Origin: Melampsora larici-populina 98AG31
Lineage: Eukaryota; Basidiomycota; Pucciniomycetes; Pucciniales; Melampsoraceae
DNA: 64,000 nt
Direction of reading: 5' to 3'
Assembly: GCF_000204055.1 (NCBI RefSeq)
Contig: NW_006768769.1
Span: 784,274 to 848,273 of the forward strand
Shown here: in pieces, positions 1 through 13,200 of the stretch
How the letters are laid out: each line of letters starts with the position of its first letter
How positions within the stretch are numbered: the first letter of the stretch is position 1
Position numbers and translations under genes: made by a program
The notes under the pieces: generated by a model
The model's database searches: none
What the model was told of the DNA's origin: nothing
The model's input: the letters and a program-made list of their open reading frames with translations, nothing else

Positions 1-1524
1 TTTTTACTTTTCCTTTCTTGGCTTCACAAAAAAAACCTAATAAAATCTAAAAAAAAATACTTTTCTTTCTTCTTGTTGAACAAACCTTGTGAGCGAGTCT
101 ATTTTTTTGTTGTCTTTTTTTTGCTCTATCTTTGCGATTTTTGTAGTGGCCCGGCCGCAAAATCCGTTGCGTTGTACCGTTTTTTCGGCCGAATCCGTTG
201 CGTTTTTTTTAATTTCCTGCCTTTGAAAAATTGTATCGTTGCGTTCAAAATGAAATCGGTGACTCTTGTGTTGCGTTATCACCCTGGCCGTTCGGCTTTG
301 AGTTTTGAGCGAGACGTTACCCAAAAACGTCCGACTAACGTAATTCAGCGTAACGGCCCAACGTTGCTCCCATGAAGCCGAGAGGCTGGTGCAAGGTTGA
401 ACCAGCTGTACTCGCATGTTGAAAGGTCCCCCTCGACTTTTTTTAACCGTTGTTCAAGAAAGTGTGTCCGCCCACATGTTGCTGGAAAATATGTGTCGAA
501 TCAGCCTTCAAGACGTATACAAAGACCAAGCAAACAAATTGTACTGACTTATGGACAGGAGTATTAATAAGAGAACATGCATCGCGGGGGCATGTCGCGA
601 AAGTTGATCAACAGCTGCTCTCACTCGGAACCCGGCCCTACGACCAAAACTGTGGGGATTGCCCTTCTCGGGCGGCGGCATTTTGTGACGCATTTCCGAA
701 GTTGACATCACGATTGAAATCTTAAACTTTAATATAGTTTGCTTTTGTGAGGCGAACGATTTAGAGCGATGACGGGATATTTGCCAGCAAGTTGGTTTTG
801 TAAAATACACCGCCAATGAGCAGATATCTCAGATGTCGAAGAGTGATGGCCGATAAGTATGATTTTCAAATGAAGAGTGATGGTCGATACGTTTTACTAT
901 CAAGGATATATATATATATATATATATGACATTGGCAACTCGGTTGAGCAGCCAAATGATACAATATGTGAGAAAATTCGAAAGGGGCGCCTTTGCGTAC
1001 GCGCAGCTCAGCAGATAAGTGGTAGATGTGCCGCGATCACATCCCTTGTTACCGCGGTGGCTGAGCTAAGCTCAGTACAGCTTTGGATTTGAGCATCAAC
1101 GCTCACAGCTTTATAATCCAACAAGCTGGGTCTGTAATGACCGAGGCCAAGACCAGGTTCGTGATCCCTGAGAAGGAGTCAAAATGGGTAGGCAAACCAA
1201 GGCGTAAAGCTGTTGAGCAAGCACCTGAGCGAGAGTGTGTGGGCTAAATGTGTTCAGTATCAATTGAAGCTACGCAACCTGTGATGAAGTGATCTCCGTC
1301 AATCGCGTGACTCAGCGCCTCCTTCGAGGAGGCCTGAATGGAACTGAATCGTCAGCTCAGATGAACGAAGTGAGTATCCATAGTTCACTCCACCTGGTTC
1401 ACTCACATCTCTATATAAGATCTTGTTCCTTGTAGATATGTATCTTCCTATCACATTTGTGGCCCGTAGACTACGCATACACCAAAACCATTCAGCCCGC
1501 ATCGTAAAATTTAGTAGAACTGGC
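1..1524. other. no recognisable gene
   Basis: I find no convincing coding region here. Open frames are short and lack splice-linked continuation or family motifs. The first 130 bases are T-rich, and a TA microsatellite lies near 906-927. The last 100 bases may be 5' UTR or an additional upstream exon of the next gene, because its frame stays open back to an earlier ATG at 1438. Confidence 0.5.
906..927. repeat. (TA)n microsatellite
   Basis: A run of about eleven TA dinucleotides in non-coding DNA. Confidence 0.9.
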
Positions 1525-3029
1525 ATGTTTGAAATGAGTATACCATTGCGTTCGAAGACATCCCACGAGCGCTTATTACAAATCGAAGCGAGCGAAGCCC
1601 CCTCGTCGTCCCGTCCAAAGAGATCATATCAGTGTTTACCGGACACCGAATCAAGCAAAGCAACAACCCAAGTCTACCGCCCGATCAAATGCAGTAAAGC
1701 GGGAAGAATGGTGAGTTAGTGATATCTTTGAACCTCGTAACTGCTCCCACTAATTTTCGCATCTCTTTGATACCTTTTCGTCTTCCAAGTCTCACCGAAA
1801 TCCGCCTGACCCATCCTTACAGGATCAGGACCACATCAATCAACTCATGGATGCAGCTGAATTCGCCGACTCTAAAGGAATGTATGCAGACTCTGTTCAA
1901 ACATATCAGCAACTCCTAAATTTGTATGCCGACGAAATGTCAAGATGTGAGAGCAAACATGGTGCGACCAATAGAGGCCCCCATACGGGATGGATTCTTT
2001 CGTGTTTCAATCTTACACGATGCTACTTGAAGCTGAAGCGCCCGCAAGCGGCCTTCGAAACTCTCCAACAAGCTTGGCGCCCAGATTCAAGCCTAGCCAT
2101 ACCTTCCACACATACAAACTATCTGGAACTATCCCATTTGTATTTCGAAGTTGAAGATAGGTTACAGAGCATCTCTCACTCTCATGCGAACTATGTCGGT
2201 GGATGTTTTCTTTGGTAATGCGCTCTTGCGTCAGATAACTAACAAGTGAATTTCAATTTTTTACTTTCAAAAGGAGTCTGAATCAGACGTTCGTAAAGAT
2301 GAATTCACCACCAATGAACTTTTGAATCTGATATGTATGTATGCGGAGGATTTTTTATCTCAAGAAAAATCACACGATGCCATTTCACTTTTGGAAGGGG
2401 GGCGAAAACGAATAGCAGAAGAGCAAAAGGTAATTGATAAAAAAATGAAGGAACAAATTATAAGAATTCATCTACTGCTTGTTGAGGCGTATTTGCACAT
2501 TGGCCAACTGAAGGAGGGCGAAGAAATCCTAAACCAAGTTTGGAATCCTGAAAGTCGGTTCTACATTGACACTCTTGATAAGAATTATCTTTGGATGTCA
2601 CAGCTTTACAGGCGTGCCATTAATAAACAACAGTGTGACCCCACATCTTGCAGCCATCAAGCCCAAGAACAAAGGCAAAGGACGCTTTACGAGGTGAGTG
2701 CATATCGACTGGATATTCCTGCCCCGAAATTCATGCTGATCTAGATCTGATCCTCGAACCAGAAGCTGGCTCTTACGCGAACGGCGGATGCCGCAGTGAT
2801 CAAAAGCCGTTGGAAACTGTGTATGTTGTATTTTCATCCAGACAAGGGTGGTCACACTGGGGTAGCACAACAGGTGATTTCATTTCAAGCTTGAATCTGA
2901 ATCATTCCGCTTTTCCGTGTCATTCTGATGCTGGAAAATTTCCGTTCCCTTCAGATTTCGGCGGCCGCTAAAGTTTTGCTTGATCCAGAGAGTTGCTGTC
3001 GATATGACTCCAAGTTAAATTATTGGTGA
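1525..3029 (+). CDS. TPR-like repeat protein with C-terminal J domain
   Basis: Hypothetical co-chaperone. Exons that can be read are 1525-1710, 1823-about 2160, 2274-2693, 2763-2873 and 2955-3029 (stop TGA). The last two exons, joined in frame after TLYE, give a J domain: an LYEKLALTRTAD helix I start, a helix II rich in K/R, the HPDKGG loop with an intact HPD motif, then AAKVLLDPE and a final YD. J domains stimulate Hsp70 ATPase through HPD. The middle holds two homologous helical repeats of TPR type (AAFETLQQAW and GEEILNQVW each end a similar 50-residue block). The junction of the second and third exons near 2157-2273 is uncertain: no canonical donor in the right phase stands out. An alternative start is ATG 1438. 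The J domain is confident; the TPR assignment is moderate. Confidence 0.7.
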
Positions 3030-3965
3030 TGCCAGAACATATCAGCGGTCTACGCAGGTGTTGAGATGGTTAGAATTCAATGTGTATATATTACTGGCCT
3101 TATGCTTGTGTTTGTCTCCACCAATCCCTATATACTTTTTTATCATTGCCATTGCTTTGTGCAAAGCGCTCCCATGAGGTGGGCGGCTATCAAACACTAT
3201 GACTCAAAGGCCACACGATGATCTACGTAGGTGAAGATTTGATCAACAGAGCTCAAGCTGGTTAATTTCATATACCGGTCACTATAGATAGTTTCGAGTA
3301 AAAATGATAGTATTCTTACTCGACTTATTAATAAGCTTGATTTCGATAAAGAAGAAACGGGAACAATGGTCAATAGAAAATTGGACCTTTTGAGTACTTA
3401 TCAAAAATAAACTTGATGTCTTAACTCATGATGATCACAATTGCGTATGATGTAACAAACAATATGTATACCAGGACATATCAATACATAACCCAATCAG
3501 AGTAATTCGACATATCATGAATCCAAATTCAAGGCTATTGTCATGAGATTTGAAATGAGAATGAGCACGTGTAACCCAATATAAATTCGAAATTCGATTC
3601 CGAACTTCTCCGTTTGTTATCGCTCTTGTTATCGCTCTTTTGTGATTAACAATCTAAGAAGATATTTCGAGCATTTCAAAGAAAATAGAGGTCAAGAACA
3701 ACAAAAGCTATAACACTCTTTACCCCACTGGCGAAGCTCTGATGTGATGGAGTGAGTGATAATTTATGATCAACAGGAAGATTGATGTGGATCCAACTAT
3801 GTAAAACTTTATACAAGGAAAAAAAGTAAAATTACTAAGACAGGTAAAAAAGATGGTGCCAAATGGATCATGGACTAGGCAAGTAGAGCTCCTATGTCCT
3901 CTGAGGGTTGCTAACGAAGCATAAATCTCAGATTGACAACACCAGGTAGTAAATCGTGGCACGCT
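3030..3965. other. intergenic, no gene seen
   Basis: A/T-rich DNA between the 3' ends of two convergent genes. No coding frame, RNA gene or clear repeat was recognised. Confidence 0.5.
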
Positions 3966-5380
3966 TCAGGCTGAAAGGGTCGGCGAATTCGTGCGATTTG
4001 CTTTGAAATTGGTTCCAGCTGCCTGGGTGAGCTGATTGAAGCGACCAATCACCTGGCTCATTGCCCGAAATTCGTCTTCAATTGCTAGCTCACGACATGA
4101 ATTGTGATTACCTATGATCTCGGACTGATGACAAATTGTGATTAAAGATTTTTCCAGAAACTAGGCAAGATGTAGACACACTGACACGAAAATGTTCCGC
4201 GTTTCCATGAAAGGTTACAAGAGCTGCGCGGAGGTCTTCAAGCCTTGTTGCAATAGACCTCAATGTTGATGCGCTTTCCGAAGTCATTGCAATATTCCGA
4301 GTGAGCGATTGACTTCCCCAAGTATTGAAGTTTACTAAGCGTTGCCAAAACGGGATACCAGCCCTGATTTTTCGCAGTTGCATGTTTTCTTGTGCAAATT
4401 GAGCACCAACGTTGGCTGCGAAATTCGACCCTTGTCTGACCAGAGGAATGGCGGCATCTATCTGCGCTTGCAGCCCGGAAAACCCGTCCGAGATGGTTTG
4501 GACCATATCGTTCAATCTGACCTGCGCTGACGTAGTCGAATATACATTGTCCCCACTGGCAATGGAAGTCAGAACAAGCCCGATCACTTCAAGCTTGTCT
4601 CGAAGATGACTATTAGTTCGGAGATTGACTATTGACTGCCCCTTGGATGGCATCGATTGTATGCATGCGAGGAAAGAACATACTTACTTTCTGGAAGACC
4701 TTTCGCAATACTGATATACTTGCACTATTCAAGAGATTAACCCTGTCTCTCACATCTCTGGTCATCTCGCTGAGGCTCTGAACACTTTCGGAAAGTTGGT
4801 CCTTCTTCTCCAATATGTCTGAGGCAGCAATGGCCTGAGAAAGTTCTAGAATTTTGTCTTGGTAAAGACGGACGTGGTTGGGATTTCCTAGGTCAAGGAT
4901 AGATTCGAAAATATCCCCAGCGGAGCGTGCAGTCGATGTTACGGTGTTTGATAGCAAAGCCACTTTATTCGAGCAATTACTGTCTTTGGGTCCGCAAAAA
5001 TAAGGACCGCCGATATACGTGCAGTACAAGTTCGACACCTTTGGAACACGGACACTGAAACGCTTTACGAGGTAACGATGGATAGCGTTGGGAATACCAG
5101 GAATCGATACCGCCAATAGAGCTAATAGAGCCCAATTCAAAAGATTTACCGACAAAGATAATCAAACCATTATCCTGCCAACGTAAAAGGCGATTTAGTT
5201 TATGGGTTAGTCATTAGGTTGATATCAACTACGCATCCTGGGCTTACGCAGATATATTAGATTTATTGCGTGTTTGTAAAGGTTTTCGAGGAGTGCCGAG
5301 TAGAGTACGTTGGGAAAAGGTTGGGACACGGATGGACGAAGAGTCCTCAAGAGTCTGAGTCTTCGAGTGGTGCTCTGCAT
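3966..5380 (-). CDS. hypothetical membrane/helical protein, paralogue of the divergent neighbour
   Basis: Function unknown. The model is the complement of exons 3966-4124, 4186-4635, 4688-5121 and 5248-5380; lengths sum to 1176 nt (391 aa). All introns are GT-AG, 52-126 bp. The start ATG at 5380 was chosen because the second exon has no ATG in frame and an upstream in-frame stop. A hydrophobic segment (LLAVSIPGIP region, about residues 42-60) is followed by a short Cys-containing stretch and then about 270 residues of mostly helical sequence rich in L, S, Q and A, consistent with coiled coils. The middle part (DIFESILDL...VQSLSEMTRDV) resembles the neighbour's TFIESMKSL...LVSDMTRQ stretch. 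Both genes end in a 159-nt last exon. A membrane-anchored or secreted helical protein is likely; no domain is recognised. Confidence 0.65.
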
Positions 5381-5738
5381 ATCCTTTGTAGGTGAGAACC
5401 CTCGGCCATCCTTTGTTACCAGATATTCGCTTTACGTATCAAAATTCCAGCTGTTTCTGGAACCTCTGAAATGAGACGAAATCCGCACCTTTCAAGTAAA
5501 CACGCACTCTGACCCCTAGTTCGAAACTGACTTAGTACTGAGTCGGTTACTGCGCTCTCTCTGGGAACCTCTTTCCAGGTATTTGACTGCGCAAGTGTGT
5601 GCGAGCGCTCATCAAGTTGTGTTATCCTGAGCACTAGAAAGGCATCAATGGCAAAAAAGTCGCGAGCGTTAGGCTCAGTAGCTCTCACTCAGAGCATGCG
5701 TAGAGTACACGAAAACGTAGCCTGACCCATCATATTTA

Positions 5739-7157
5739 ATGACGAACTATTCTGATCTTCGGCACTTCGACTTCCGAGACTTGAGTGAACACTGTACATA
5801 CATATCAATTGTCTCAATAATCATCCTATTATTCGTACGAAGCATTGGCTGCATAAGTATGGCCACAATCCCTAATTACGATCCATCGTCATCAAACATG
5901 AACCCAGACTGGCTCGCATCCAGTTCGGACTTGTCGACTAACGCGAGTGTCAATGTGTCCGATACCAAACCTCCACCGCTCCATACACCAGATCATGAAG
6001 TATTTCGTCGTCCACGTCACGCTCGGCAATTACGGTATATACTATCATGTGCTATCGCACTCATAATGGCTTGGTATTTTTTTCCAGAGTAAATCACTTC
6101 TCAGATGTTTGTTTTAGCTGTTAAAAATAGCTCACCGTTGCGCGTACTATGTGTCCTGATTTCGTAGAAGTGCTTTTGCTACACAAGTTGATCAGCTGAA
6201 GGAAGCAACAGACCAAATCAAATCAGGTCGGGCCTTGACAGAACTTCGAAAGATCCAACACACCCCGGTCACCTTCATCGAGTCAATGAAGTCTCTCAGC
6301 AACCATGCAATTCTCAAACCTGTAGATTTTCTTTCGCTTCGAGAATCATCGGGTGTCCTGAAGACTTTCACGGATTTGTCAGAGTCATCAGCTACTGTGA
6401 GCCTGCTGACAAAGGTTTTGGATAACATTGATTTGGTCTCCGACATGACACGCCAGCTCAACGGCAAAGGACAAACTGAGCTTGAAATCTTCATGCGTGA
6501 GGTGAATAAGGCCAATGCAAGATGTTTGAGCAGAATATCAACGACTGACAGGATGCTTATGAACTACGCAGTTTATCTTCTGGTTCAATCGTCAGGAAGC
6601 TACCAGTGACATGCAGAGCGCCAAAAGGATCCTCGACCGTCATCGTGATTCGTTAAGTATCCTATCAAGGTCTATAACAAGTATCCTTGATACAATTCAT
6701 ATCACGAACAAAGCCAACGAGGATGCAAGGTACCACCTTCACGTTATGGAAAGGAAATTGACTCAAGGTTCCAGATTCAGCCGCATCACAGACGCGTTTG
6801 GGTCCACCAGCAGTCAGGCCTTGAACCTAAATCTTCAATCAATCAGAGAAATACTGAGCCAGACGCATGAGATCTCAACATTTTTGAACGAAACAAGACC
6901 TCTTCTAAAGTTGTATCAGGACAACCTGCATTCTTGGCTGGTGAGTACCAATTTTGATTATATTGTGCTCCTGATGCTAATCATGATCCATTTAGCAGAA
7001 TGTGATAGTGGAGCGCCTGAAAAACTCCAAGAACGCCCATGAAGTCAACATGCAATGTCTCATACTGCTAGATGCAATACGCAGTCACGTTGGCCACATA
7101 TCATTGAGACCACCATCTGAGAAGATTGCATTAGGAAGGGTTCTTGCTGACCAGTAG
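5739..7157 (+). CDS. hypothetical membrane/helical protein, divergent paralogue
   Basis: Function unknown. Exons 5739-6088, 6168-6501, 6596-6940 and 6999-7157 sum to 1188 nt (395 aa), with GT-AG introns of 58-94 bp. The product has a hydrophobic N-terminal stretch (about residues 20-37), a Ser/Pro-rich stretch, an R-rich patch, a second hydrophobic segment (YILSCAIALIMAWYFF, about 100-116) and then about 280 residues predicted helical, including heptad-like L/I spacing. Size, order of parts and exon layout match the divergently transcribed gene on the left, 358 bp away, so the pair probably arose by inverted duplication and may share a bidirectional promoter. An internal ATG (MATIPN) is an alternative start. 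No family is recognised. Confidence 0.65.
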
Positions 7158-7316
7158 ATCGTTGTTATTGTAATTTAAGCTTTCATATTGTCTTAGTAGT
7201 GAAGCTTCAGAATATTTCGGTAAAGGAAAGCTTTTATGAATAGTTGATTTCTGCCATACTTGCAATATTACCCACCCCTTCGAACTTCATCCATTTAATC
7301 TCAGTATCTACAAAAC

Positions 7317-7510
7317 ATTCGAGCCTCGAGCCTCGAGCTTCGAGCCTCGAGCTTCGAGCCTCGAGCTTCGAGCCTCGCGCTTCGCGCTTCGCGCTTCGAG
7401 CCTCGAACTTCGAACTTCAAGCAGCTTCGAGCGAGCTTGAAAGCTCAAAGGTTGACGCTCCAAGCTCTTCCACGCTTACACAAGCTTCAAGCTCCAAGCT
7501 CTTCGAGCCA
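7317..7510. repeat. GAGCCTCGAGCTTC minisatellite
   Basis: An imperfect tandem array of short units built from cgagcct and cgagctt, degrading rightwards into caagctt-type units. Confidence 0.85.
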
Positions 7511-7540
7511 TAGAATGCTCTTTCTTTATTGTGAAATTTC

Positions 7541-7935
7541 TTTTCGGCCTTTTTTTCAAGTAAGGGTTCATGATTGTCAATTAGGACTGTGGTGTTCTAC
7601 AAAATCAGAAGAATGAACGACTTTCCGTTTGTGATCTCAACTTGCATGAAATGCATTTCCCTCTTTTTGTGTTGTTTTGCTTTTTCTCTTAAACCGGATG
7701 TCTTTTCAAATAAACCCCTTTGAAATTTAATTCGTTTTCAAACTTTTTTTTCAAGTAAGGGTTCATGAATTTCAAGTAGAAATCTCTTTTTCTTCGGAAT
7801 CAATAGAATCAATGACTTTTCTTTTGTGATCTCAAATTGCTTGATTCTTTGGATGAAACAACACCTCTTGCTACTTTTCATTTCCCTCTTTTTGTGTTGT
7901 TTTTTCTCTTAAACTACACGTTCTTTCATATAGCA
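7541..7935. repeat. tandem duplication, about 190 bp unit
   Basis: Two imperfect direct copies (about 7541-7725 and 7737-7935). Both contain TTCAAGTAAGGGTTCATGA, then a GTGATCTCAA word, then CCCTCTTTTTGTGTTGTTTT followed by CTCTTAAAC. Confidence 0.75.
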
Positions 7936-8606
7936 GCCTTTATGATTTCGGAGGGGGGATTGGATCGCAAGGATCAATCCGAAGTTATTCCGCAAATGAT
8001 GTTGCATCGGATGTATATGGGATTGGGTCGCAATGAAATGACCGGTCTCGTATCGGATCCGGGATTGCATCGGGGCGGGACGGTGGATGGACCATCGCGT
8101 GAAAGTTACGCGATGAGACAATTCCATCGCACGTAGGGTTGAGTCGAAGCAGCATTTCGCGAGGTTGAATCGGAATGAGGATCAGTCGGGTGTCGCTCAT
8201 GCGGCTTTATATCGGAGCTGAGCTCCATCGGATGAGCCCGACTGTTTCTGAATTGGACTGGGGATTCAGTCGCGCCAATCATGTTCGATTGTAGATCGCA
8301 AACCTGTTCCATCGCATGGCTTGGGCGTGATACTGAATCGGGGCACTGTCCCCGAATTGACAACGGGAAGGGCTTCCCGACGCAAATTTCTTGGCGGTGC
8401 TGTGACGGGTCAACCACAAGTCAGGGTGGAGAAGATCTGCAAGTGAGTACACAAGTAACAACTGTAACCTATCTTTTGAGTATTTATTTTGTGTTGGCAG
8501 CTGTGTAAATATTATTGAACTGCTGATTGCATAACAGTGTCCTTCACGCTGAATGAGAGATAAGAATGAACTGAAAATTGGGGCAACACCAATTCTGTAG
8601 CTTCTT

Positions 8607-10286
8607 TTGAGACAGGTGCATTTAGCGGGCGGGCCCACCTATTCTCTAGCCATTATCAAGTATCTGAAAAAGTATAATCTTACTAATAAATTAACCGCCA
8701 TGACTGCCAAAAATGTCAGTACCAATGCAGCAATTGGGCGAGAAATTTTACAAGCCAAAGGGATTGATTTCAATCACCAGAACCAGCTTCATGGGTGTGT
8801 AGCCCATGTGATAAACCTTGCTGTGAAAGAGGGTCTTAAGGCGTTTGGACAGATATTTGATACAGACAAAGACAAGGTTGATTCCTCAAACTCAATTGCT
8901 CTTCACTGTCTCATGGACCCTTCCTCTGTTGGACAATTTAATCTCAAGACCATTTATCATTGATGCCATGGTTTTGTCACAAGTAATTTGTCCAGCCCTC
9001 AATGTGGTCAACTTGTGGCAAACATTGTACAGACGCGACGTAACCTTGCTAGTTTGACAGCTCAGCCTCCAACTCCCTCAGCAAGACGCAAACCGGCTTC
9101 ATTGACAAATAGCTGCTGCAACCCCTGCTCCCCATCCTGCTGATGTTGAGTCTCTTGATTACCCTTTAGCAGATCCAACCATTGATGAAGTTGCTCCAGC
9201 TCAGCCCAAAAGAGACACTGTGACTCAGTTGATTACCAATGTTCCAACTTGTTGGAACTCTTCAGATCACATGGTCCAACAGATGCTCCGCCTACAAAAA
9301 TCGTGCAATGAGTTCAGCAAGGGAGATGACTTCAAGAGATATGCACTCTTATCAAATGAGTGGAATTATGTCAAATAAATGTGTGACTTCTTGGAACCCC
9401 TCAGCAAAGACACTGAGATGCTTTGCAAGCCAAAGTACACAACAATGCATCAGGTGGTTTCAATGTATACAGTAGTCCTACAAGGACTGAAATCACCAAG
9501 TAATATTCATTAATCATTTCATATTTTCAATTTGTTGATGTCAACTAATGCTATATATAGGTGGCTCAAAAGTATGATCACAATCAATTAATCCCTGCTT
9601 CACTCAAAATGATATGAAGACTAGAAGATCACTTTCAAAAAGTGCTTGCCGAACCTGCACCAGTCTTTGCTATCATCCTGGACCTACACCTCAAGTTGAA
9701 TTATTTTCAAGTAGGTTTATTTATCTATTTCTACTTTAAATCTGTACTAATGAGTGTTTGTATTTATCATACAAACAAATGATCAAGCAATGATGTTTTC
9801 TGAATATGACCTCCTCACCTTGGATATCAGGTGCATGTTTGAAGTAGAGGCCATCAAATACAATCTTGATGTACCAATACCCCCTCTAACTACCTCCCAG
9901 ATATCAACTGCTGCCACCTTGACGTCCCAATACTTTGAAGATGCGATTTTTGACACCCAAAATGATGAACACTACCATTCCATTAGCAATGAAATTGCTC
10001 AATACCTAGGTGAAAAAGTTGAAGCTCACAATATGAAGGTCTTAGATTTTGGAAAAGATGTGTTGACATCTACCGTGGATTGTCAAACATGGCTATGCAT
10101 CTTTTGGCAACCCCAGCGACTAGCTGTCCATCCAAGGATGTTTTTGATAAGAAAAAACACATCTTGACACCTCAGTGTACTAATCTTTTGTGTTTACATG
10201 TTGAAGCTCTGTTATATGTCCAAGATTGGCACTGTGTGTTTGGTCCTTTGAAATATCCTAGCTGTGATGGTGAGGAGAGTGATTAG
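8607..10286 (+). pseudogene. hAT-family transposase remnant
   Basis: A decayed DNA-transposon gene. Recognisable parts in order: a GREILQAKGI stretch followed by HGCVAHVINLAVKEGL (hAT core, ending H-x-x-N-L; about 8790-8840); VPTCWNSSDHMVQQ, the hAT 'PTRWNSS' motif (about 9240-9290); FLEPLSKDTEM (about 9390-9420); and a C-terminal dimerisation region with SNMAMHLLATPATSCPS (about 10080-10140), continuing to an EALLYVQDW end. It is broken by an in-frame TAA just before the FLEPL part and by a frame change near 10080, and the N-terminal BED zinc finger is missing. Terminal repeats were not found. Certain as hAT, certain as non-functional. Confidence 0.85.
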
Positions 10287-13200
10287 TTTTTTTACTTCTT
10301 TCTCTTAGTTTTGTTTTATCTAGTTATTTTGCTATATACATGTTACAATTTATCTACTTTTACATGAATACATGTCAGCAAATATATGAGAAATCTGTCT
10401 GATAACCAACAGATACTGAGTTTTGTCACCCTCACATCCAAATACCAAACCACCAGAGTATCTGGCCACCGGATGACTCTAAGAGCCTTTTGGCATCTGG
10501 ATCTGATGGATGCTCTGTCAGATATCCAGCCAAAACCCGGGTCTGGAGCTCACCTTGACTAAGAAGAGGAATGGAATAGCACAATGGAGTTGAATATCAT
10601 AAATAAAGAATTGGAGAAGGATTTTTGTCAAAATTAGGAAGTTGTGAAGCTGTGAAATGATGTAGGATGATTGTAAAGGGGAATTATATATATTTGTGTG
10701 CTTTGTATTGGCGTGGAGGGGTTTTTTTCTTTCTTTATCTTTTACAAGTTGTAGTTTTTTTAAAATAATAATTAATTTACTACCACTGTACTAGGTCACT
10801 TAAATCCGCCCCTGTAATTAGGAGAAATTGATTTAGTGTTGTAGCTTTGTGGGAAGAATAATTATTAAGCATTGCTATATTTATTTCTTTATATCTACAG
10901 GAATAACACTATTCCAAGTGTTGAGGCTAGTATCAAAATTGGTGCTTATTTCTCTTTATTGATTGCTTGAGTGTTGAGTATTATACATTAATACTTTGAC
11001 ACATGTCCTTGAGTGAATCAAAAAAGTTTTATCTCTCTTTCAAATTGTGTCTCAATGCCTCCAATAAAGTTCTTTTATTGTGTGTATTAGAAGAGCAGTC
11101 CATAGACATTGCTACTAGTTAGTTTTATTAGTAGATCATCCTCTCCAAGCTCTAAATCCCCTTGTTGGGTGATTAGTTCTACAACATCAGGCTGATCCCT
11201 TGATCCCTTACCCAGCTGGGCGGTGGGATGGATTTGAAATTTTATTTCCTACCCTCAGAATGGATAATGAAATGAACAGAGTTGTGGCAAAGTGATGAGG
11301 TATGAGGTCTGAAGAATTCTAAATTTCAATTTTCAGACTCTCTTTGTGAAATCTATGATTTGAGTTATGTTTTTTTACCTGATCTTGTGTTCAAATCTCA
11401 TCCAAGGAGCTATGTACTAAGCCATTCTTTGGTTAGGACTTTCAATGATCAGCTGGTAGAAAGTACCACAAGGAAAGGGAGTGATTGTGTCAGTTTGGTC
11501 TTTGAAGAAAAGATATGTAATCTAAAGATAAGGCATGAAAATCTTGCAAAAGACTGGAGATTTTTAACAGTTTTTTACTGATTCAACTGGGGTGTTTGTT
11601 GAAGGTTGGGGTGGATAGATGTGGATTTAGTCTTTGCAGAGGTTTTCAAGGAGTCTTCCTAGCCGTGAAATGTATTCAAGATGGTTTTTGGGGTGGAAAT
11701 GCAGCCTTGAGTGATGTGAATTTTGATATAAGTCACTTGCTGCTACATGAATGCATACTGCTCTATGCTGGGCCTACAGAGCAGAACTTTATGGTGCTTT
11801 GCTAAATCCACAATCTGCTTTGGGGAAGATCTGATGATGGCAGCACTATCAGATTGGGTAGACTGGCTACCCCCGTATTTATCCAGTGGTGGCAAGGTGG
11901 TCCGCTTCTCTGCCGCCCCACCACCACTTCTTGCAGCAATCCTTTGGCATAGGCTTCCACTGTGTCTGTATCCTTGTAGCACGCTGGTGTACACACTTAA
12001 ATTATTTTTTTAGACCCTCAAAAGACCCTTCAAAGAGGTTCCTTAACAGGCACATCTTCCCCTCATCAACTGGTACATTGACACTCAGGTGACCCCAGCT
12101 GCTGACAAAGGATTCTGCAAATCCTGTAAATAAAAAGGGTTCAACAACAATCTCATTCTAAATCTGACCAACAGAGTTTGAGATTTGTTTCAAAACTCTC
12201 TGTGTGTGGATGCCAACATGACATGTACAAGTATATTGACATGGTGTTTGGTTTATGAAAGCAGTACAATTCGAAATATGGAGAAACTTTAGACAATTGG
12301 CTAGTTGAGATTGAGGCTGGACAAGGTTGCCAAAGCCTCAAAATGGACCTGAAAAATCCAACACACATCCACACCATACTGGTCTCAGGCAGAAGTAGGG
12401 GTTCAACCTGTAATTTCTCTGGTGTAATCTTTCTGCTCCTGCCTTGATACATGGTGCAAAAACCTATCACATTGATTTAAACTTACATCAGTAACTTTTG
12501 AGACTGTTTTCACCAAATTTGGTGCCCAACCTGGAACATTCCAGCAATGAATGCTGCACTGTCTGCAAAATAAAATCCAGTGCCTCCTCTGACACTGGTA
12601 CCCACTGAGGTTCAGCTGGGGTGCAGTGTGAAGACCCACTTTTTTGCAGCTCCAAAATGGTGAAGGGCAAATGTTTGGGATTTGCAGCACCAATGAGATC
12701 TTTCTTGGTGTGGTGAAGATGTGGATCAAAATACAAAAGTAAGAATTGCAAATCATGCATACCCGCATGAAACACTGATTACAGCTGAAGCTAGTTGTAG
12801 CTGCAAGACTAGATTTAAACTCCTTGCCCATTGCTAGCAGTCATGCTGTAAGCTTGATTGCCTTCATTACAATCAAGTTGTTGTATCTGTGAAGTTATTT
12901 GGTTTGTAAGTTTCACTTTTATAATGAGCAATTGAGCTGATGAGTAATTTTTCATAAGATTGGTTTCATGTTTCATGTTCAAAACCATGAGATAAAGACT
13001 TCACATATAGAGATTATCTCATTTTGAGTAAATAATAGCTACATAATTTTACAGTTATGCTATATTGTTTGAATTCCACATTTAAGCATTTAGTCTTTTG
13101 GAAAAACATTAAATTCAAGCTGCTTTAATCAAGGGGATGAAAGATAGGAACTTGAAAAATAAACTTTTGCTCATGTTGCTATCTTTCCAGTGCTTCCAGA

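Larger units (their letters stand above)
7158..8606. other. repeat-rich intergenic region
   Basis: It holds the CGAGCTT-type minisatellite and a tandem duplication listed separately. From about 7940 to 8420 it becomes more G/C-rich, with many imperfect GCATCGG/GATTGG words, but has no convincing coding frame. Confidence 0.45.

Noticed and set aside
7244..7513. Frame with repeated ELRASS-type units
   Set aside because: A translated minisatellite with no start context or neighbouring exons.
8279..8638. Minus-strand frames of about 100 residues near the hAT remnant
   Set aside because: Overlapping frames on both strands in repeat-rich DNA, with no motif or splice continuity.
12403..12831. Possible minus-strand gene
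   Set aside because: Two overlapping frames, neither with recognised motifs; the longer lacks a plausible start or continuation.
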